From: Mesorhizobium sp. BR1-1-16
GTDB taxonomy: Bacteria > Pseudomonadota > Alphaproteobacteria > Rhizobiales > Kaistiaceae
NCBI RefSeq assembly: GCF_020165495.1
Contig: NZ_JAIUIE010000012.1
Location: 62,001 to 126,000, forward strand
Direction: 5' to 3'
DNA: 64,000 nt
Positions 18,037 to 27,116 of the stretch are shown here, in pieces. Made by a program: the position numbers and the translations under genes. A model generated the notes under the pieces. It saw only the letters and a program-made list of their open reading frames with translations. It was not told the origin of the DNA and ran no database searches. Numbering within the stretch: the stretch's first letter is position 1; the number at the start of each line of letters is the position of its first letter.

Positions 18037-18231
18037 GGGACCTTGGAGATAATGGGAAGGGTGCCTTCCCAATGAACGGGGCCGCGAATGGATGCCGCGT
18101 TCCCTTGCCGCCTCAGTCCTCCGCCATGCCGAGCGCGGCGCGGATGCACGGTCCGATGCGGATGGATGGCGGCCGTGAGCGTGTCGGTCGACGGCGCTGC
18201 GCGGTCGGAGCCCATGGCCGCCCGCGCAGCG

Positions 18232-19140
18232 TCAGTGGAGGCGCGGCTTCTTGAGGAAATCTGCGCGGTTGGCGGACTTGACCCGCACGGAAACGGGCCG
18301 GCCCTCGCGCACGAGGTTGAGATCGATCTCGGCGCCCGCGGGCCCGCTGCTCCACAGCATGCGATAGAAATCGGTAAGCCTCTCGACGTCGCGGCCGGCA
18401 ATGCCGGCGATGACGTCGCCCGGTCTCACGCCCGCAATCGCGGCCGGGCCGTCATCGGCGAGGCTGACGACAACGATGCCGCCCTCATGCTCGGCAGAGA
18501 ACAGGCCGAGCCACGGCCGCGGCGGACGCTGCACCTGACCATAGGAGAGCAGATCATCGAGGATCGGCGGCAACAGATCGATCGGCACCACCATATTGGC
18601 GTCGCGCGCCTGGCCGTCCTCATCCATCTGCTGGACCAGCAATGAACCGATGCCGATCAGCCGTCCGTTCGCGTCGATGAGGCCGGCACCGCCCCACAGG
18701 GGATGGGCCGGCGCCGTGAACAGCGCATCCTCGAGGAGATATTCCCAATATCCGGCAAAAGTCTGCCTCGCGACGATCTGGGCGCGAACATACTGGCCGG
18801 CATCGCCGCCAGCCAGGATCACCGGATCACCGATCTCGGCGCGGCTGGCAGAGCCGAGCTCAAGCGCCGGGAGATCGAGGCGGCCGAGCGCCTGCACGAG
18901 GCCGAAGCCGGTATCCTGATCATAGGCGAGCGCATGCCCCTGCGTCAGCCGCCCATCCGAGCTGCGCAGCCAGATCCGATCCGCCTCGGTGATCAGATAG
19001 CCGATTGTCAGGACGAGCCCATCGCGGATGACGACACCGCTGCCGGCGCGCTCCGTTCCGAGCCCACCGGCCGTAAAGGCGTCGTCGGGCACCAGCGCGT
19101 GAATGGAGACGATGGATTTGAGGGTTTGCGCGAGGTCCAA
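18232..19140 (-). CDS. HtrA-like protein with PDZ domain lacking the catalytic triad
   Basis: A 302-residue protein with a trypsin-like N-terminal domain (about 1-200) and one C-terminal PDZ domain (IAGVRPGDVIAGIAGRDV). The scaffold is clear (GSGVVIRDGLVLT, the LGSASRAEIGDPVILAG strand block, NGRLIGIG). However, the His position of the VLTNxHV motif reads Tyr (LTIGYLIT, about residue 48). The Asp of DxDTDLAV reads Gly (DQDTGFGLV, about 78). The GNSGG serine loop reads PLWGGAGLID with no serine. It should therefore be proteolytically dead. No signal peptide is evident. It is monocistronic. Confidence 0.8.
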   Translation of the reverse strand: MDLAQTLKSIVSIHALVPDDAFTAGGLGTERAGSGVVIRDGLVLTIGYLITEADRIWLRSSDGRLTQGHALAYDQDTGFGLVQALGRLDLPALELGSASRAEIGDPVILAGGDAGQYVRAQIVARQTFAGYWEYLLEDALFTAPAHPLWGGAGLIDANGRLIGIGSLLVQQMDEDGQARDANMVVPIDLLPPILDDLLSYGQVQRPPRPWLGLFSAEHEGGIVVVSLADDGPAAIAGVRPGDVIAGIAGRDVERLTDFYRMLWSSGPAGAEIDLNLVREGRPVSVRVKSANRADFLKKPRLH

Positions 19141-19249
19141 TGATAGCTCCCTGACATCGGCGGCGACGCGACCCTGACGTGATCATGCCGCCTCGCTCTA
19201 TAGCTAAAGCGCTGCGGCCCCGGCGCAAGCCCATGCGGGCTGCTCGTGG

Positions 19250-20359
19250 TCATCCTCCGCCATCAATCGGAACCCGAACACCGCCCTTCCGCGCGCTCTC
19301 GATCGCCGCGCGGCCGAGCCGAAGGGAGCGGAGATTGCCGCGCGCCGCATGAACCGGCGGTTGTCCCGTCTCGATCGCGACGAGCAGCGCGCCCATCGCG
19401 CCTGCGAAACCGTCATTGAACCATGTCCCCTCCAGCATCGGCCGCGCGACGCCGGCTTCGGTGAAGAGGCTGACCTGCTGGCGGCCAAGGTCGGGGCCCG
19501 AGCTCCGCAAGGTTCCCTTTGTGCCGATGATCACCGTCTCGTCTTTCGCGCCAAACCGAGTCGCGCCATCGAAAACCAGCGAGGCGTGGCCGCCCTCGAA
19601 GGCCACAAGGGCCTCGGCGAGCAGCGGTGCCCGTGCCGATTGCCCCGCTGCCATCGCCGACCGCGCGGCGACGGACGTCGCCCGATCTCCAATGATGGAA
19701 ACAAGGAAATCGAACCAGTGGATCCCGAAATCCTCAAGGATCAGCTGGTCCATCTGTTCGAATGGCGTGCCGGCGATCCAGCCATGATCCCACTGGATCG
19801 AGACGTGCACGCCGATGACGTCTCCGACATGGCCTGCCTCGACGGCTGCGCGCATCCAGGCCATATGAGGCGCGAAACGGCCATTCTGGTTCACGGCAAG
19901 CTGCAGCCCGCGTGCCTCTGCGAGATCCGCAAGTTCGGCGCCGACCGCGAGACTGCTCACGAAGGGCTTCTGCGACAGCACATGTTGCCCGGCCTCCAGC
20001 GCACGCCGCATCAACGGCGCCCGTCCTTCCGGATGCAGCGTCATGTCGAGCACGGCGATGGCGCTGTTGCCGATGAGGTCCTCGACCCGGTCGGTCGCCA
20101 GTGCCTCGGGAAAATGCTGGTCGCGCCGCAGCATGGCCCGGTCGAGATGACGATCGGCGATCGCGACGACATTGAGGCCATAGCGGCGATAGGCTTCGAG
20201 ATGGGCGAACGAAATGCCCCCGGCGCCGATCAGCCCGATCGGGATCGAGCGGTCTGCCGGCATCGGCGGCCGATAGTCGAGCGCCGGCGCCGCGATCTCG
20301 GCAGCCTCAGGCGCCACGAGCGCGTAGGCCTCCGCAGCCGGCAGCTCATCCGCGCTCAT
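19250..20359 (-). CDS. Gfo/Idh/MocA family oxidoreductase (last gene of the CUT2 operon)
   Basis: A 369-residue NAD(P)-dependent oxidoreductase. After a roughly 40-residue lead, the Rossmann motif is IGLIGAGGISFAHLEAY. The usual EKP motif is QKP (HVLSQKPFV). A DFGIHWFDF segment carries the catalytic-type Asp and His. These enzymes oxidise or reduce sugars and cyclitols at a hydroxyl carbon. ATG overlaps the preceding Gfo/Idh gene by four bases, so the two are co-translated and probably work in sequence on the imported sugar. Confidence 0.88.
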   Translation of the reverse strand: MSADELPAAEAYALVAPEAAEIAAPALDYRPPMPADRSIPIGLIGAGGISFAHLEAYRRYGLNVVAIADRHLDRAMLRRDQHFPEALATDRVEDLIGNSAIAVLDMTLHPEGRAPLMRRALEAGQHVLSQKPFVSSLAVGAELADLAEARGLQLAVNQNGRFAPHMAWMRAAVEAGHVGDVIGVHVSIQWDHGWIAGTPFEQMDQLILEDFGIHWFDFLVSIIGDRATSVAARSAMAAGQSARAPLLAEALVAFEGGHASLVFDGATRFGAKDETVIIGTKGTLRSSGPDLGRQQVSLFTEAGVARPMLEGTWFNDGFAGAMGALLVAIETGQPPVHAARGNLRSLRLGRAAIESARKGGVRVPIDGGG

Positions 20360-21447
20360 GGCAGCAGGTCCAGCGTCCGCCCCTCGTCGGCCGAGCGGCG
20401 GGCCGTATCGACGATGCGCTGGCCGATGCGGCTGAGCTCGGGCGACAGCGGTCCCTCGACGTCGAGCCCCTCGTTCCAGCGCGAGAGGACATATTCGACC
20501 GGCTTTCGATGCGGCGCGACGAGATCATGCACCGGCATTGGATGAATGACAGGATGCTGACGCGTCTGCAGATGGACGTGGTGCTCGAAATCATAGCTCG
20601 ACAGCGTTCCCTCGCTGCCGACGATGACGAAGCCGCATTTCGGCTGCGGCTGCAACGTCCATGGATCGGTGAACGTGCCCCAGCGCGTCTCCAGCTTGGA
20701 GAGCCCGGTATCGTAGCGAAGGACGGTGATCGAATGCTCGTCGACCTCCAGCCCGGCGGGCCGATCGACCGTGCTGGTGACCGTCAGCGGCGCCCGGCCG
20801 TTCATGAACCAGGTGCCGAGCGTCGCCCCATAGCCTAGATAATCGAGCAGGCTGCCGCCGCCACTGGCGCGCTTGTACCACCACGAACCCGGCTTCTGCC
20901 GGATGACCTCTTCGTCGGACACCTCGACCTTGTCGGCGAGGTGATAGAGCGGACCCCGATTACCGTCGTAGAAATGAACTTCGAGGACATCGCCGATGGC
21001 GCCCTCGTCGATCAGGCGCTTCGCGGTGACATGCGGCGGATACCAGGCGAGCGGCCAGTTGATGGCCAACCTGACGCCCGCCGCCTTCGTCGCCGCGATC
21101 ATGCGGTCGGCGTCGGCGAGCGAGGCGGCGAAGGGCTTCTCGATCAGAATATCGGCGCCATAGGGCGCAACCTCTTCGACCGCTCTCGCATGATCGGCGG
21201 TGGCGGGACAGAGGATGACGAGGTCTGGCCTGATCGCTGTGAGGCAGGCGGCAACGTCGGTGAAAACTGTCCGGCGGTCGATGCCAAAGGCCTCGATCGC
21301 GCTGGTCATCCGCTCGGGCTTCGCATCGCAGATCGCGGCAATCTCGGCGTCGGGATGCTCATGCACCTCGCGCAGAAGATCGCCCATATGCATGTGATCG
21401 AAATTGATACCGACGACCTGCCAGGGCCGTCCCTTCTGTCCCTCCAT
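20356..21447 (-). CDS. Gfo/Idh/MocA family oxidoreductase
   Basis: A 363-residue oxidoreductase. The start at 21447 (MEGQKGRPWQVVG) is 26 bp behind the permease gene. The frame continues far upstream only as an open reading inside that permease gene. EKP is present (ILIEKPFAASL). The D-x3-H active-site segment reads LLDYLGYGATL, so the usual His is Tyr. Such a change is found in some sugar-active subgroups and may mean a different chemistry from its coupled neighbour. The NAD-binding loop GINFDHMHMGDLL is not the canonical GxGxxG, which makes the cofactor mode uncertain. Confidence 0.85.
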   Translation of the reverse strand: MEGQKGRPWQVVGINFDHMHMGDLLREVHEHPDAEIAAICDAKPERMTSAIEAFGIDRRTVFTDVAACLTAIRPDLVILCPATADHARAVEEVAPYGADILIEKPFAASLADADRMIAATKAAGVRLAINWPLAWYPPHVTAKRLIDEGAIGDVLEVHFYDGNRGPLYHLADKVEVSDEEVIRQKPGSWWYKRASGGGSLLDYLGYGATLGTWFMNGRAPLTVTSTVDRPAGLEVDEHSITVLRYDTGLSKLETRWGTFTDPWTLQPQPKCGFVIVGSEGTLSSYDFEHHVHLQTRQHPVIHPMPVHDLVAPHRKPVEYVLSRWNEGLDVEGPLSPELSRIGQRIVDTARRSADEGRTLDLLP

Positions 21448-21473
21448 GTATGTCCTCCCCGCGACCATCAGGC

Positions 21474-22460
21474 TCAACGGTCTTCGATGATGCGCAGATA
21501 GGCCGCCGTCACCAGGAGCACGATCAGCCCGAACAGGATCTGACGCGCGCCTTCGGCGATCTGCATCACCGTGAGCAGCGTAATCAGCACCCGCAGGATG
21601 AGCGCACCGATGATCGTGCCGGTATAGCCGCCGCGTCCGCCGAAGATCGACGTTCCGCCGATCACGGCTGCCGCCACCGATGGCAGCACGAGCGGTTCGG
21701 CGAGCGACAGCGATGCGGACTTGATCAGGCCGATATAAAGCAGTCCGGCTATGCCCGCGAGCAGGGCCGAGAGCACGTAGAGCGTCAGGATGACCTGCCA
21801 ATAGCGCACGCCCGAAAGCCGCGCCGCATGCTCATTGTCGCCAACGGCATAGAGCAGGCGCCCAAAGCCCGTCCTGTTGAGGAGAAAGAGAATGAAGGCC
21901 GCGACAGGCACGAACAGCAGCAGCGCGTTCGGCACGCCATAGCTCAGTCCCGTTCCAAGCCAGGCAAGGCTGGGCGGGACAGCGGTTCCCGTCGAGATCA
22001 CTGTGCGCTGATAGACCTGCAGGAAACCCGTGCCGATAAGGCCGGTGCCGAGCGTCATGATGAGGGGATGGACGCGGAAGACACCGATTCCGATGCCATT
22101 GAAGAGACCGATCAGGAGCGCCGGCACCAGCGCGATCGCGATCGCAACGCCGGGATCGTGGTGCACGCCCTGCGTCGCGACGATGAAGGCCGCCATGGTC
22201 GCGACGGTGCCGACCGAGAGATCGATGCCTCCCGTCAGCATCACCATGGTTTGGCAGCCGGCCAGGATCGCGAGAGGAATGGCGAATTTGATCGTCGTGG
22301 CGATCCAGGCCGGGTTAACGATGCCGGGACGCATCGCCTGCAGCACGGCAACGAGCAGGACCAGCAGCAGGATGAGCGGGACGAGCGGATAGTCGCTCAT
22401 CAGCCGCTTGAGCCTGCGGCCTGGCAATGGCGATGAATCGGGAAGGACAGTGTTGCTCAT
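21474..22460 (-). CDS. CUT2 sugar ABC transporter permease (RbsC-like)
   Basis: A 328-residue membrane protein with eight or more hydrophobic spans and the RbsC-family segments LTGGIDLSVGTVA and VIGGTSIFGGRGGYTGT. It pairs with the other permease at 22457-23431. ATG at 22460 overlaps that gene's stop (ATGA). The operon carries two different permease genes, suggesting a heterodimeric channel rather than the homodimer of ribose importers. Confidence 0.92.
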   Translation of the reverse strand: MSNTVLPDSSPLPGRRLKRLMSDYPLVPLILLLVLLVAVLQAMRPGIVNPAWIATTIKFAIPLAILAGCQTMVMLTGGIDLSVGTVATMAAFIVATQGVHHDPGVAIAIALVPALLIGLFNGIGIGVFRVHPLIMTLGTGLIGTGFLQVYQRTVISTGTAVPPSLAWLGTGLSYGVPNALLLFVPVAAFILFLLNRTGFGRLLYAVGDNEHAARLSGVRYWQVILTLYVLSALLAGIAGLLYIGLIKSASLSLAEPLVLPSVAAAVIGGTSIFGGRGGYTGTIIGALILRVLITLLTVMQIAEGARQILFGLIVLLVTAAYLRIIEDR

Positions 22461-23431
22461 GGCGAGCGTCCCTTCATGGCAAGGAAGGCGCCGAGCATCA
22501 CCACGACAACCATGATCACCCCCTCGACGATGGTCGTGACATTGGGATCGACCGCCATCAGCGTCAGGTCGGTGCGCACGAGGCGAAGCACGAACACAGC
22601 CACGATGGGGCCGACCAGCCCGCCGCGCCCGCCGCCAAGCGTCACGCCGCCCAGCACCACCGCCGCGACGCTGGCCAGAAGATAAGGCCCTGGAATTGGC
22701 GCGCCGATGCCGGTGCTCATCGTGAGGGTCAACCCACCCATCGCGGCGAAAAGGCCGGAAAAGGCATAAGCGAGAATCCGCGTCCGCGCCACTGGGACGC
22801 CGGAACGGAACGCGGCGAGCTCGCTGGAGCCGATCGCATAGAGCGAGAGGCCGAGCTTCGAGTGCTTCAGCGGAATCCACACAATGCCGAGGCAGACGAC
22901 GAGCAGCAGCAGCGCCTTTGGGAACCACGCCGTGACCGCGTCCGGCAGGAGCGGCAGCGGCACGGTTCCGACGACGAGCGCCTTCAGCCATTCGGCGGCG
23001 GAACCACCCGGCGCGCTCAGCACCAGCAGCGCCGCGCCCTGCAGCACGAACAGCATCGCCAGCGTCACGACGATGTCTGGGACGCGGGTGACGATGATCA
23101 GGATGCCATTGACGGCCCCGAGCACGAAGCCGAGCGCCAGGACGAAGGGCACGACGAAAAGGGCATAACTCGGGCTGGCGCCGTTCATCATCGCCGCCGC
23201 GGTGACGCTGGTCAGCGCCATCATCGCCGCGACCGAGAGATCGATGCCGCCGGCGATGACCACGACCGTCTGCGCCGCCACCGCGAAGGCATAAGGCAGC
23301 ACGGCCCGGCTCAGCGAGACGAAATCGCCGGCGCCATAGCCCGGCTGGATGATCTTGGTCGCCACGAGGAGCAGCGCGAACAGGATGAAGAGACCGGCAA
23401 CCCAGCCCCGGCGGCGGAGGAAGCGGGTCAC
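22457..23431 (-). CDS. CUT2 sugar ABC transporter permease (RbsC-like, second)
   Basis: A 324-residue membrane protein with the family blocks IAGGIDLSVAAMMA and VLGGVTLGGGRGGLVGP. Its GTG start overlaps the ATPase stop by four bases (GTGA). It is the partner of the RbsC-like permease immediately downstream. Confidence 0.92.
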   Translation of the reverse strand: MTRFLRRRGWVAGLFILFALLLVATKIIQPGYGAGDFVSLSRAVLPYAFAVAAQTVVVIAGGIDLSVAAMMALTSVTAAAMMNGASPSYALFVVPFVLALGFVLGAVNGILIIVTRVPDIVVTLAMLFVLQGAALLVLSAPGGSAAEWLKALVVGTVPLPLLPDAVTAWFPKALLLLVVCLGIVWIPLKHSKLGLSLYAIGSSELAAFRSGVPVARTRILAYAFSGLFAAMGGLTLTMSTGIGAPIPGPYLLASVAAVVLGGVTLGGGRGGLVGPIVAVFVLRLVRTDLTLMAVDPNVTTIVEGVIMVVVVMLGAFLAMKGRSP

Positions 23432-24957
23432 GGTGCCCCTGCTCCATCCTGCATGCCCGCCTCAGTCGCGACGGGAGCGGCTTCGCGCGGCAGGCCATAG
23501 GCAGCCCGGGTCAGCGCGGCTTCGTCGGCAAGCTCGACCGGCAGGATGTCGACGACACGGCCTCCAAAGATGACGATGGCGCGGTCGCAGACGAGCTGCA
23601 CCTCCTCGAGTTCGGATGTGTAATAGAGCACCGAATGCCCTTGGCTCGCGAGTTCGCGCATCAACTGGTAGATCTGCCGCTTGGTGCCGACATCGATGCC
23701 GCGCGTCGGGTCGAAACAGAGGATGGTGCGGGCATCAGACGCCACCCAGCGGGCGATCGTCACCTTCTGCTGATTGCCGCCCGAGAGCCGCTGGACCTCG
23801 CGCTGCGCACGGGTATCGATCTGCAGCCGCTCGATCGCCTTCAGAACGGTCAGCTGCTCGCGGCGCATGTCGATCGGCCCCCAGTTGCGGAGCCGTGCGC
23901 TGAAGGGCAGCGCGATATTCTCGCGCACCGAGCGATGGCCGAGCAGCGCCTCGCTGCGATCCCCCGGCACATAGGCGATGCCCGCGCGGATCGCGTCGGC
24001 GGGATGGGCGAACGAAACGCGTGCGCCATCGACCAGAACCTCCCCGCCGCTTGGCCGGATCGAGCCGGCGAGAACGCCGAACAACTCGTCCTGGCCCTGC
24101 CCCTCGAGAGCCACAACGCCGGCAACCTCGCCATTGGCGAGATCGAACGAGACATCGTTGAGCTTGGTACCGACCTGAAGGTGCTGGACGCCGAGCCGCG
24201 CCGGTCCCGCCGGTTTCGCTGACGCGCCGATACCAGCAGCCTTGATCCGGCTCTTCTCAACCTTAGCGCCCAGCATCAGCTCGACGATCCGCTCTTCGAT
24301 GCCGGGCTCGATATCGACGACGCCGACCGTCTCGCCATCCCGCAATATCGTTGCCCGGTCGCACAGAGCCTGGATTTCGATGAAGCGGTGCGAAATGAAT
24401 ATGACGGAGCGACCGCTGCGGCTCTGGCGCCTGACGACGTCGAGCACCCGCTCGGCAAGATTGGCCGGCAGAGCTGCGGTCATTTCGTCGAGCAGCAGGA
24501 CATCCGGCTCGATTGCGAGCGCGCGGGCAAGGTCCAGCACGCGCAACACGGCGAGCGGAATATCGCGCGCGGTCTCGGAGAGATCGAGATCCGGGACGCC
24601 GAGTTCCTCGACAAAGGTGCGGAACGGCTCCAGCGGCGTATCGGTGAGACGGAGATTGGCCAGCACGTCGAGATCGGGAATCAGCGACGGCTCCTGATAG
24701 ACGGAGACCAGCCCCGCCCGCCGCGCCTCGGCCGGCGAGCGCACGGTGTGCTCACGGCCGCGGATGAGGATGCTGCCCGCGCTCGGCCGCACCGCCCCGG
24801 TCAGGATCTTGACCAGCGTCGACTTGCCGGCGCCATTGGCGCCCATCAGCGCATGCACCTCGCCGGGAAGGACCGAGAGAGCAGCATCGCGCAGCGCCGC
24901 GACGGCGCCATAATGCTTGGCGACGCCCCTTGCAATGAGGATCGGATCGGTCGTCAC
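23428..24957 (-). CDS. CUT2 sugar ABC transporter ATPase (RbsA-like, two NBDs)
   Basis: A 509-residue tandem ATPase starting at GTG 24957 (VTTDPILIARG); the longer frame runs through the hairpin and the binding-protein gene and lacks similarity. NBD1 has a good Walker A (GANGAGKST, about 39-47) and Walker B (DVLLLDEMTAAL), but its signature segment reads IPLAVLRVLDLARAL instead of LSxGQ. NBD2 has a good signature (LSGGNQQKVTIAR) but a degenerate Walker A (LEGQGQDELF). One composite site is therefore intact (NBD1 Walker A with NBD2 signature) and the other is degenerate on both sides. It powers the two permeases downstream. Confidence 0.9.
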   Translation of the reverse strand: MTTDPILIARGVAKHYGAVAALRDAALSVLPGEVHALMGANGAGKSTLVKILTGAVRPSAGSILIRGREHTVRSPAEARRAGLVSVYQEPSLIPDLDVLANLRLTDTPLEPFRTFVEELGVPDLDLSETARDIPLAVLRVLDLARALAIEPDVLLLDEMTAALPANLAERVLDVVRRQSRSGRSVIFISHRFIEIQALCDRATILRDGETVGVVDIEPGIEERIVELMLGAKVEKSRIKAAGIGASAKPAGPARLGVQHLQVGTKLNDVSFDLANGEVAGVVALEGQGQDELFGVLAGSIRPSGGEVLVDGARVSFAHPADAIRAGIAYVPGDRSEALLGHRSVRENIALPFSARLRNWGPIDMRREQLTVLKAIERLQIDTRAQREVQRLSGGNQQKVTIARWVASDARTILCFDPTRGIDVGTKRQIYQLMRELASQGHSVLYYTSELEEVQLVCDRAIVIFGGRVVDILPVELADEAALTRAAYGLPREAAPVATEAGMQDGAGAP

Positions 24958-24997
24958 GCGCTTGCCGTCACTCTTGCTGATCGAATCGAAACGAAGG

Positions 24998-25029
24998 GCG
25001 TGGAGCGTCGGCGAACCGACGCCCCACGC
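24998..25029 (-). terminator. Intercistronic hairpin behind the CUT2 binding-protein gene
   Basis: A 14-pair stem with one mismatch and a CGAA tetraloop: GCGTGG, mismatch, GCGTCGG, loop at 25012-25015, then the complementary arm to 25029. It lies 16 bp after the binding-protein stop and 40 bp before the ATPase start. It fits a processing, stabilising or partial-termination structure that raises binding-protein output. Confidence 0.6.
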
Positions 25030-25045
25030 TTGGTGTCCGGCCGCC

Positions 25046-26083
25046 CTACTCGCCCGGACCCTTGCAGGCGACGATCTGTTCCTTGGTGTAGTCGGTCCAT
25101 CCAGGGATCGAGATCGAGACCGGCCATTCCGGCGACAGCGAGGGATCGGCGGCGGCCTTGAGCTTGGCCTTGCCTTCCGCGGTCGCATTTTCCCAAAGCT
25201 GCGGATCGACCAGCACGGTCTGCTCGGCAGGCTTCTTGCCGTCGAGGATCTGCAGGGCCAGCGTCACGCCGGCCGCGCCGATCGAACCCGGATTGGTCAC
25301 GGCGGCGCCGGTGAAGTTCGGCACCGTGTTGAGCTGGCCGACAAAGCCGGCATTGTCAGCGCCGACCACCGGAACCAGCGGCGTCTGGGATTCCACGAGC
25401 GCATCGACGATCACATTGTCGATGCCCGAGGTCCAGATGCCGTTGAAGGGCGTTCCGGTCGCGATGAAGTCGAGGATTTGCTGCTTGCCCTGGTCCTGCT
25501 GCCAGCCGGTGAAGACCTCCTGCACAACCTTGACGTCGGGGAATTCGGCCAGCGCCTTCTTGAAGCCCTTGTCGCGGTCGCTGTCAGCCGAAGCACCGGC
25601 GGCGCCGCGCATATAGACGACATCGCCCTTGCCGCCGATCTGCTGGAACAGCCATTTGGCGCCGAGATAGGCGTATTGCTCCTGGTTGTTCGAGACGACA
25701 TAGGCCGAGGGCTCGGTCACCGCCTGGTCGACCGCAACGACGACGATGCCCTTGTCGGTCGCTTCCTTGAGGGCCGCATTGATGCCCGAGGGATCGGCCG
25801 GATTGACGACAATCGCATTGACGCCGGCGCTGATGAGATTGCGGATGTCCTCGGACTGTCCGGCGGCGTCCGTATTGCGATGAGCGATATTGAGCTTCGC
25901 GACCTTGCCGGAGGCGAGCGCCTCGGCCTTGATCGCGCAGATCATCTCCTCGCGCCAGCCATTGCCCTGCACTGTATTGGAAACGCCGATCGTATAGGTG
26001 CCCTGTGCCCAGGACCCCGCGACCGAGGCGAGAAGCGCGGCGCCGGCGAGAAGGCCGAGCCGCAATGCACGTGTGTTCGTCAT
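25046..26083 (-). CDS. CUT2 sugar ABC transporter substrate-binding protein (RbsB-like)
   Basis: A 345-residue periplasmic protein with a Sec signal peptide (GLLAGAALLASVAGSWAQ, cleavage at about residue 27). The type I binding-protein fold follows: YTIGVSNTVQGNGWREEM, an INPADPSG-like VVNPADPSGINAAL and VVAVDQAV. The ligand class is monosaccharides and polyols. It sits between the isomerase gene and the ATPase, so the transported compound is probably the substrate of the linked dehydrogenase, isomerase and Gfo/Idh enzymes. Confidence 0.92.
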   Translation of the reverse strand: MTNTRALRLGLLAGAALLASVAGSWAQGTYTIGVSNTVQGNGWREEMICAIKAEALASGKVAKLNIAHRNTDAAGQSEDIRNLISAGVNAIVVNPADPSGINAALKEATDKGIVVVAVDQAVTEPSAYVVSNNQEQYAYLGAKWLFQQIGGKGDVVYMRGAAGASADSDRDKGFKKALAEFPDVKVVQEVFTGWQQDQGKQQILDFIATGTPFNGIWTSGIDNVIVDALVESQTPLVPVVGADNAGFVGQLNTVPNFTGAAVTNPGSIGAAGVTLALQILDGKKPAEQTVLVDPQLWENATAEGKAKLKAAADPSLSPEWPVSISIPGWTDYTKEQIVACKGPGE

Positions 26084-26182
26084 GGATGTTTCCTCCGCTG
26101 TTGTATCGTTCGACTTGGTCCCGCCCCGGACCGGGTCGGTGTTGTTGCTCTTTTCGGCCCGGTCACTTTCGCCTGCCGCCGG

Positions 26183-27097
26183 TCATTTGACCAGCGGGCT
26201 CAGAACATCGCGCGCAAGCAGGAAGCCGCGCTTCACCTTCTCCTCGCTGCCCTCGAACTGCCGATCCTCGTGCTCGATGACGATCGGGCCGTCATAGCCA
26301 GCGCGGTAGAGGCCGGAGAAGAAGCCCGGCCAGTCGACTTCGCCGAGCCCCGGCATACGGGGCACCTGCCAGCCGATGCCGGCCGAGAGGATGCCACGCT
26401 CATAGAGGCCGTCGCGATCGATCATCAGGTCCTTGGCATGCACATGCGCCATATGCGGACCGAACTCACGAATGAACCGCGCCTGGTCGATCATCTGCCA
26501 GACGAGATGCGAGGGATCGAAATTCATGCCGATCTCGCCGCCGAACGCCTCGATGATCCGCCGCCAGATGACCGGCGCATAGGCAATGTTGTGCCCGCCT
26601 GGCCATTCGTCCTGGCTGAAGATCATCGGGCAATTCTCGATCGCGATACGAACGCCATTATCGCGCGCATGGGCGGCGATCGCCGGCCAGATGGTCATCG
26701 CGTCCTGCCAGTTGGCATCGACCGATTTCGCGGCATCGCCGCCAAGGAAGGTGTTGACCAGCGGCACGCCGATGCACCCGGCGGCAGAAATGACTGTCTT
26801 CAGATGGTCGATGACCGCTGCGCGATGCGCCGGATCGGGATGAAGCGGGTTTGGATAATAGCCGAGCGCCGAGATCGTGACGCCCTTCTCGCCGAGTTCG
26901 GCGACGAGTTCCCGCCCTTCCGAGGCCGAGATCGCGGCGACGTCGATATGAACGGTGCCGGCATAGCGGCGGGTCGGCCCGGACGTCTTTGGCCAGCAGG
27001 CGACTTCGAGCACGCCGAAACCATTCGCACCCGCCCAGTCGGCGACCGCGGTGAGCGGCAGATCCGGAAATGGCGCCGTCAGCAATCCGAGCTTCAT
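26183..27097 (-). CDS. Sugar phosphate isomerase/epimerase-like TIM-barrel protein
   Basis: A 304-residue AP-endonuclease-family-2 (xylose-isomerase-like) TIM barrel starting MKLGLLTAPFPDLPL at 27097. Candidate metal ligands appear in order: Glu in AIENCP, Asp/His in MNFDPSHL, His in HVHAKD and the final Glu in VIEHEDRQFEG. Known members are epimerases, isomerases, dehydratases and 3-keto-sugar eliminases/hydrolases. With two Gfo/Idh genes in the same operon, the last activity is an attractive possibility but is inferred only from context. Confidence 0.85.
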   Translation of the reverse strand: MKLGLLTAPFPDLPLTAVADWAGANGFGVLEVACWPKTSGPTRRYAGTVHIDVAAISASEGRELVAELGEKGVTISALGYYPNPLHPDPAHRAAVIDHLKTVISAAGCIGVPLVNTFLGGDAAKSVDANWQDAMTIWPAIAAHARDNGVRIAIENCPMIFSQDEWPGGHNIAYAPVIWRRIIEAFGGEIGMNFDPSHLVWQMIDQARFIREFGPHMAHVHAKDLMIDRDGLYERGILSAGIGWQVPRMPGLGEVDWPGFFSGLYRAGYDGPIVIEHEDRQFEGSEEKVKRGFLLARDVLSPLVK

Positions 27098-27116
27098 GTT
27101 GTCGTTCCCTCCAGCA

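Noticed and set aside
21448-21801. An N-terminal extension of 118 codons for the Gfo/Idh gene at 20356
   Set aside because: It lies within the RbsC-like permease gene in another frame and has no oxidoreductase similarity.
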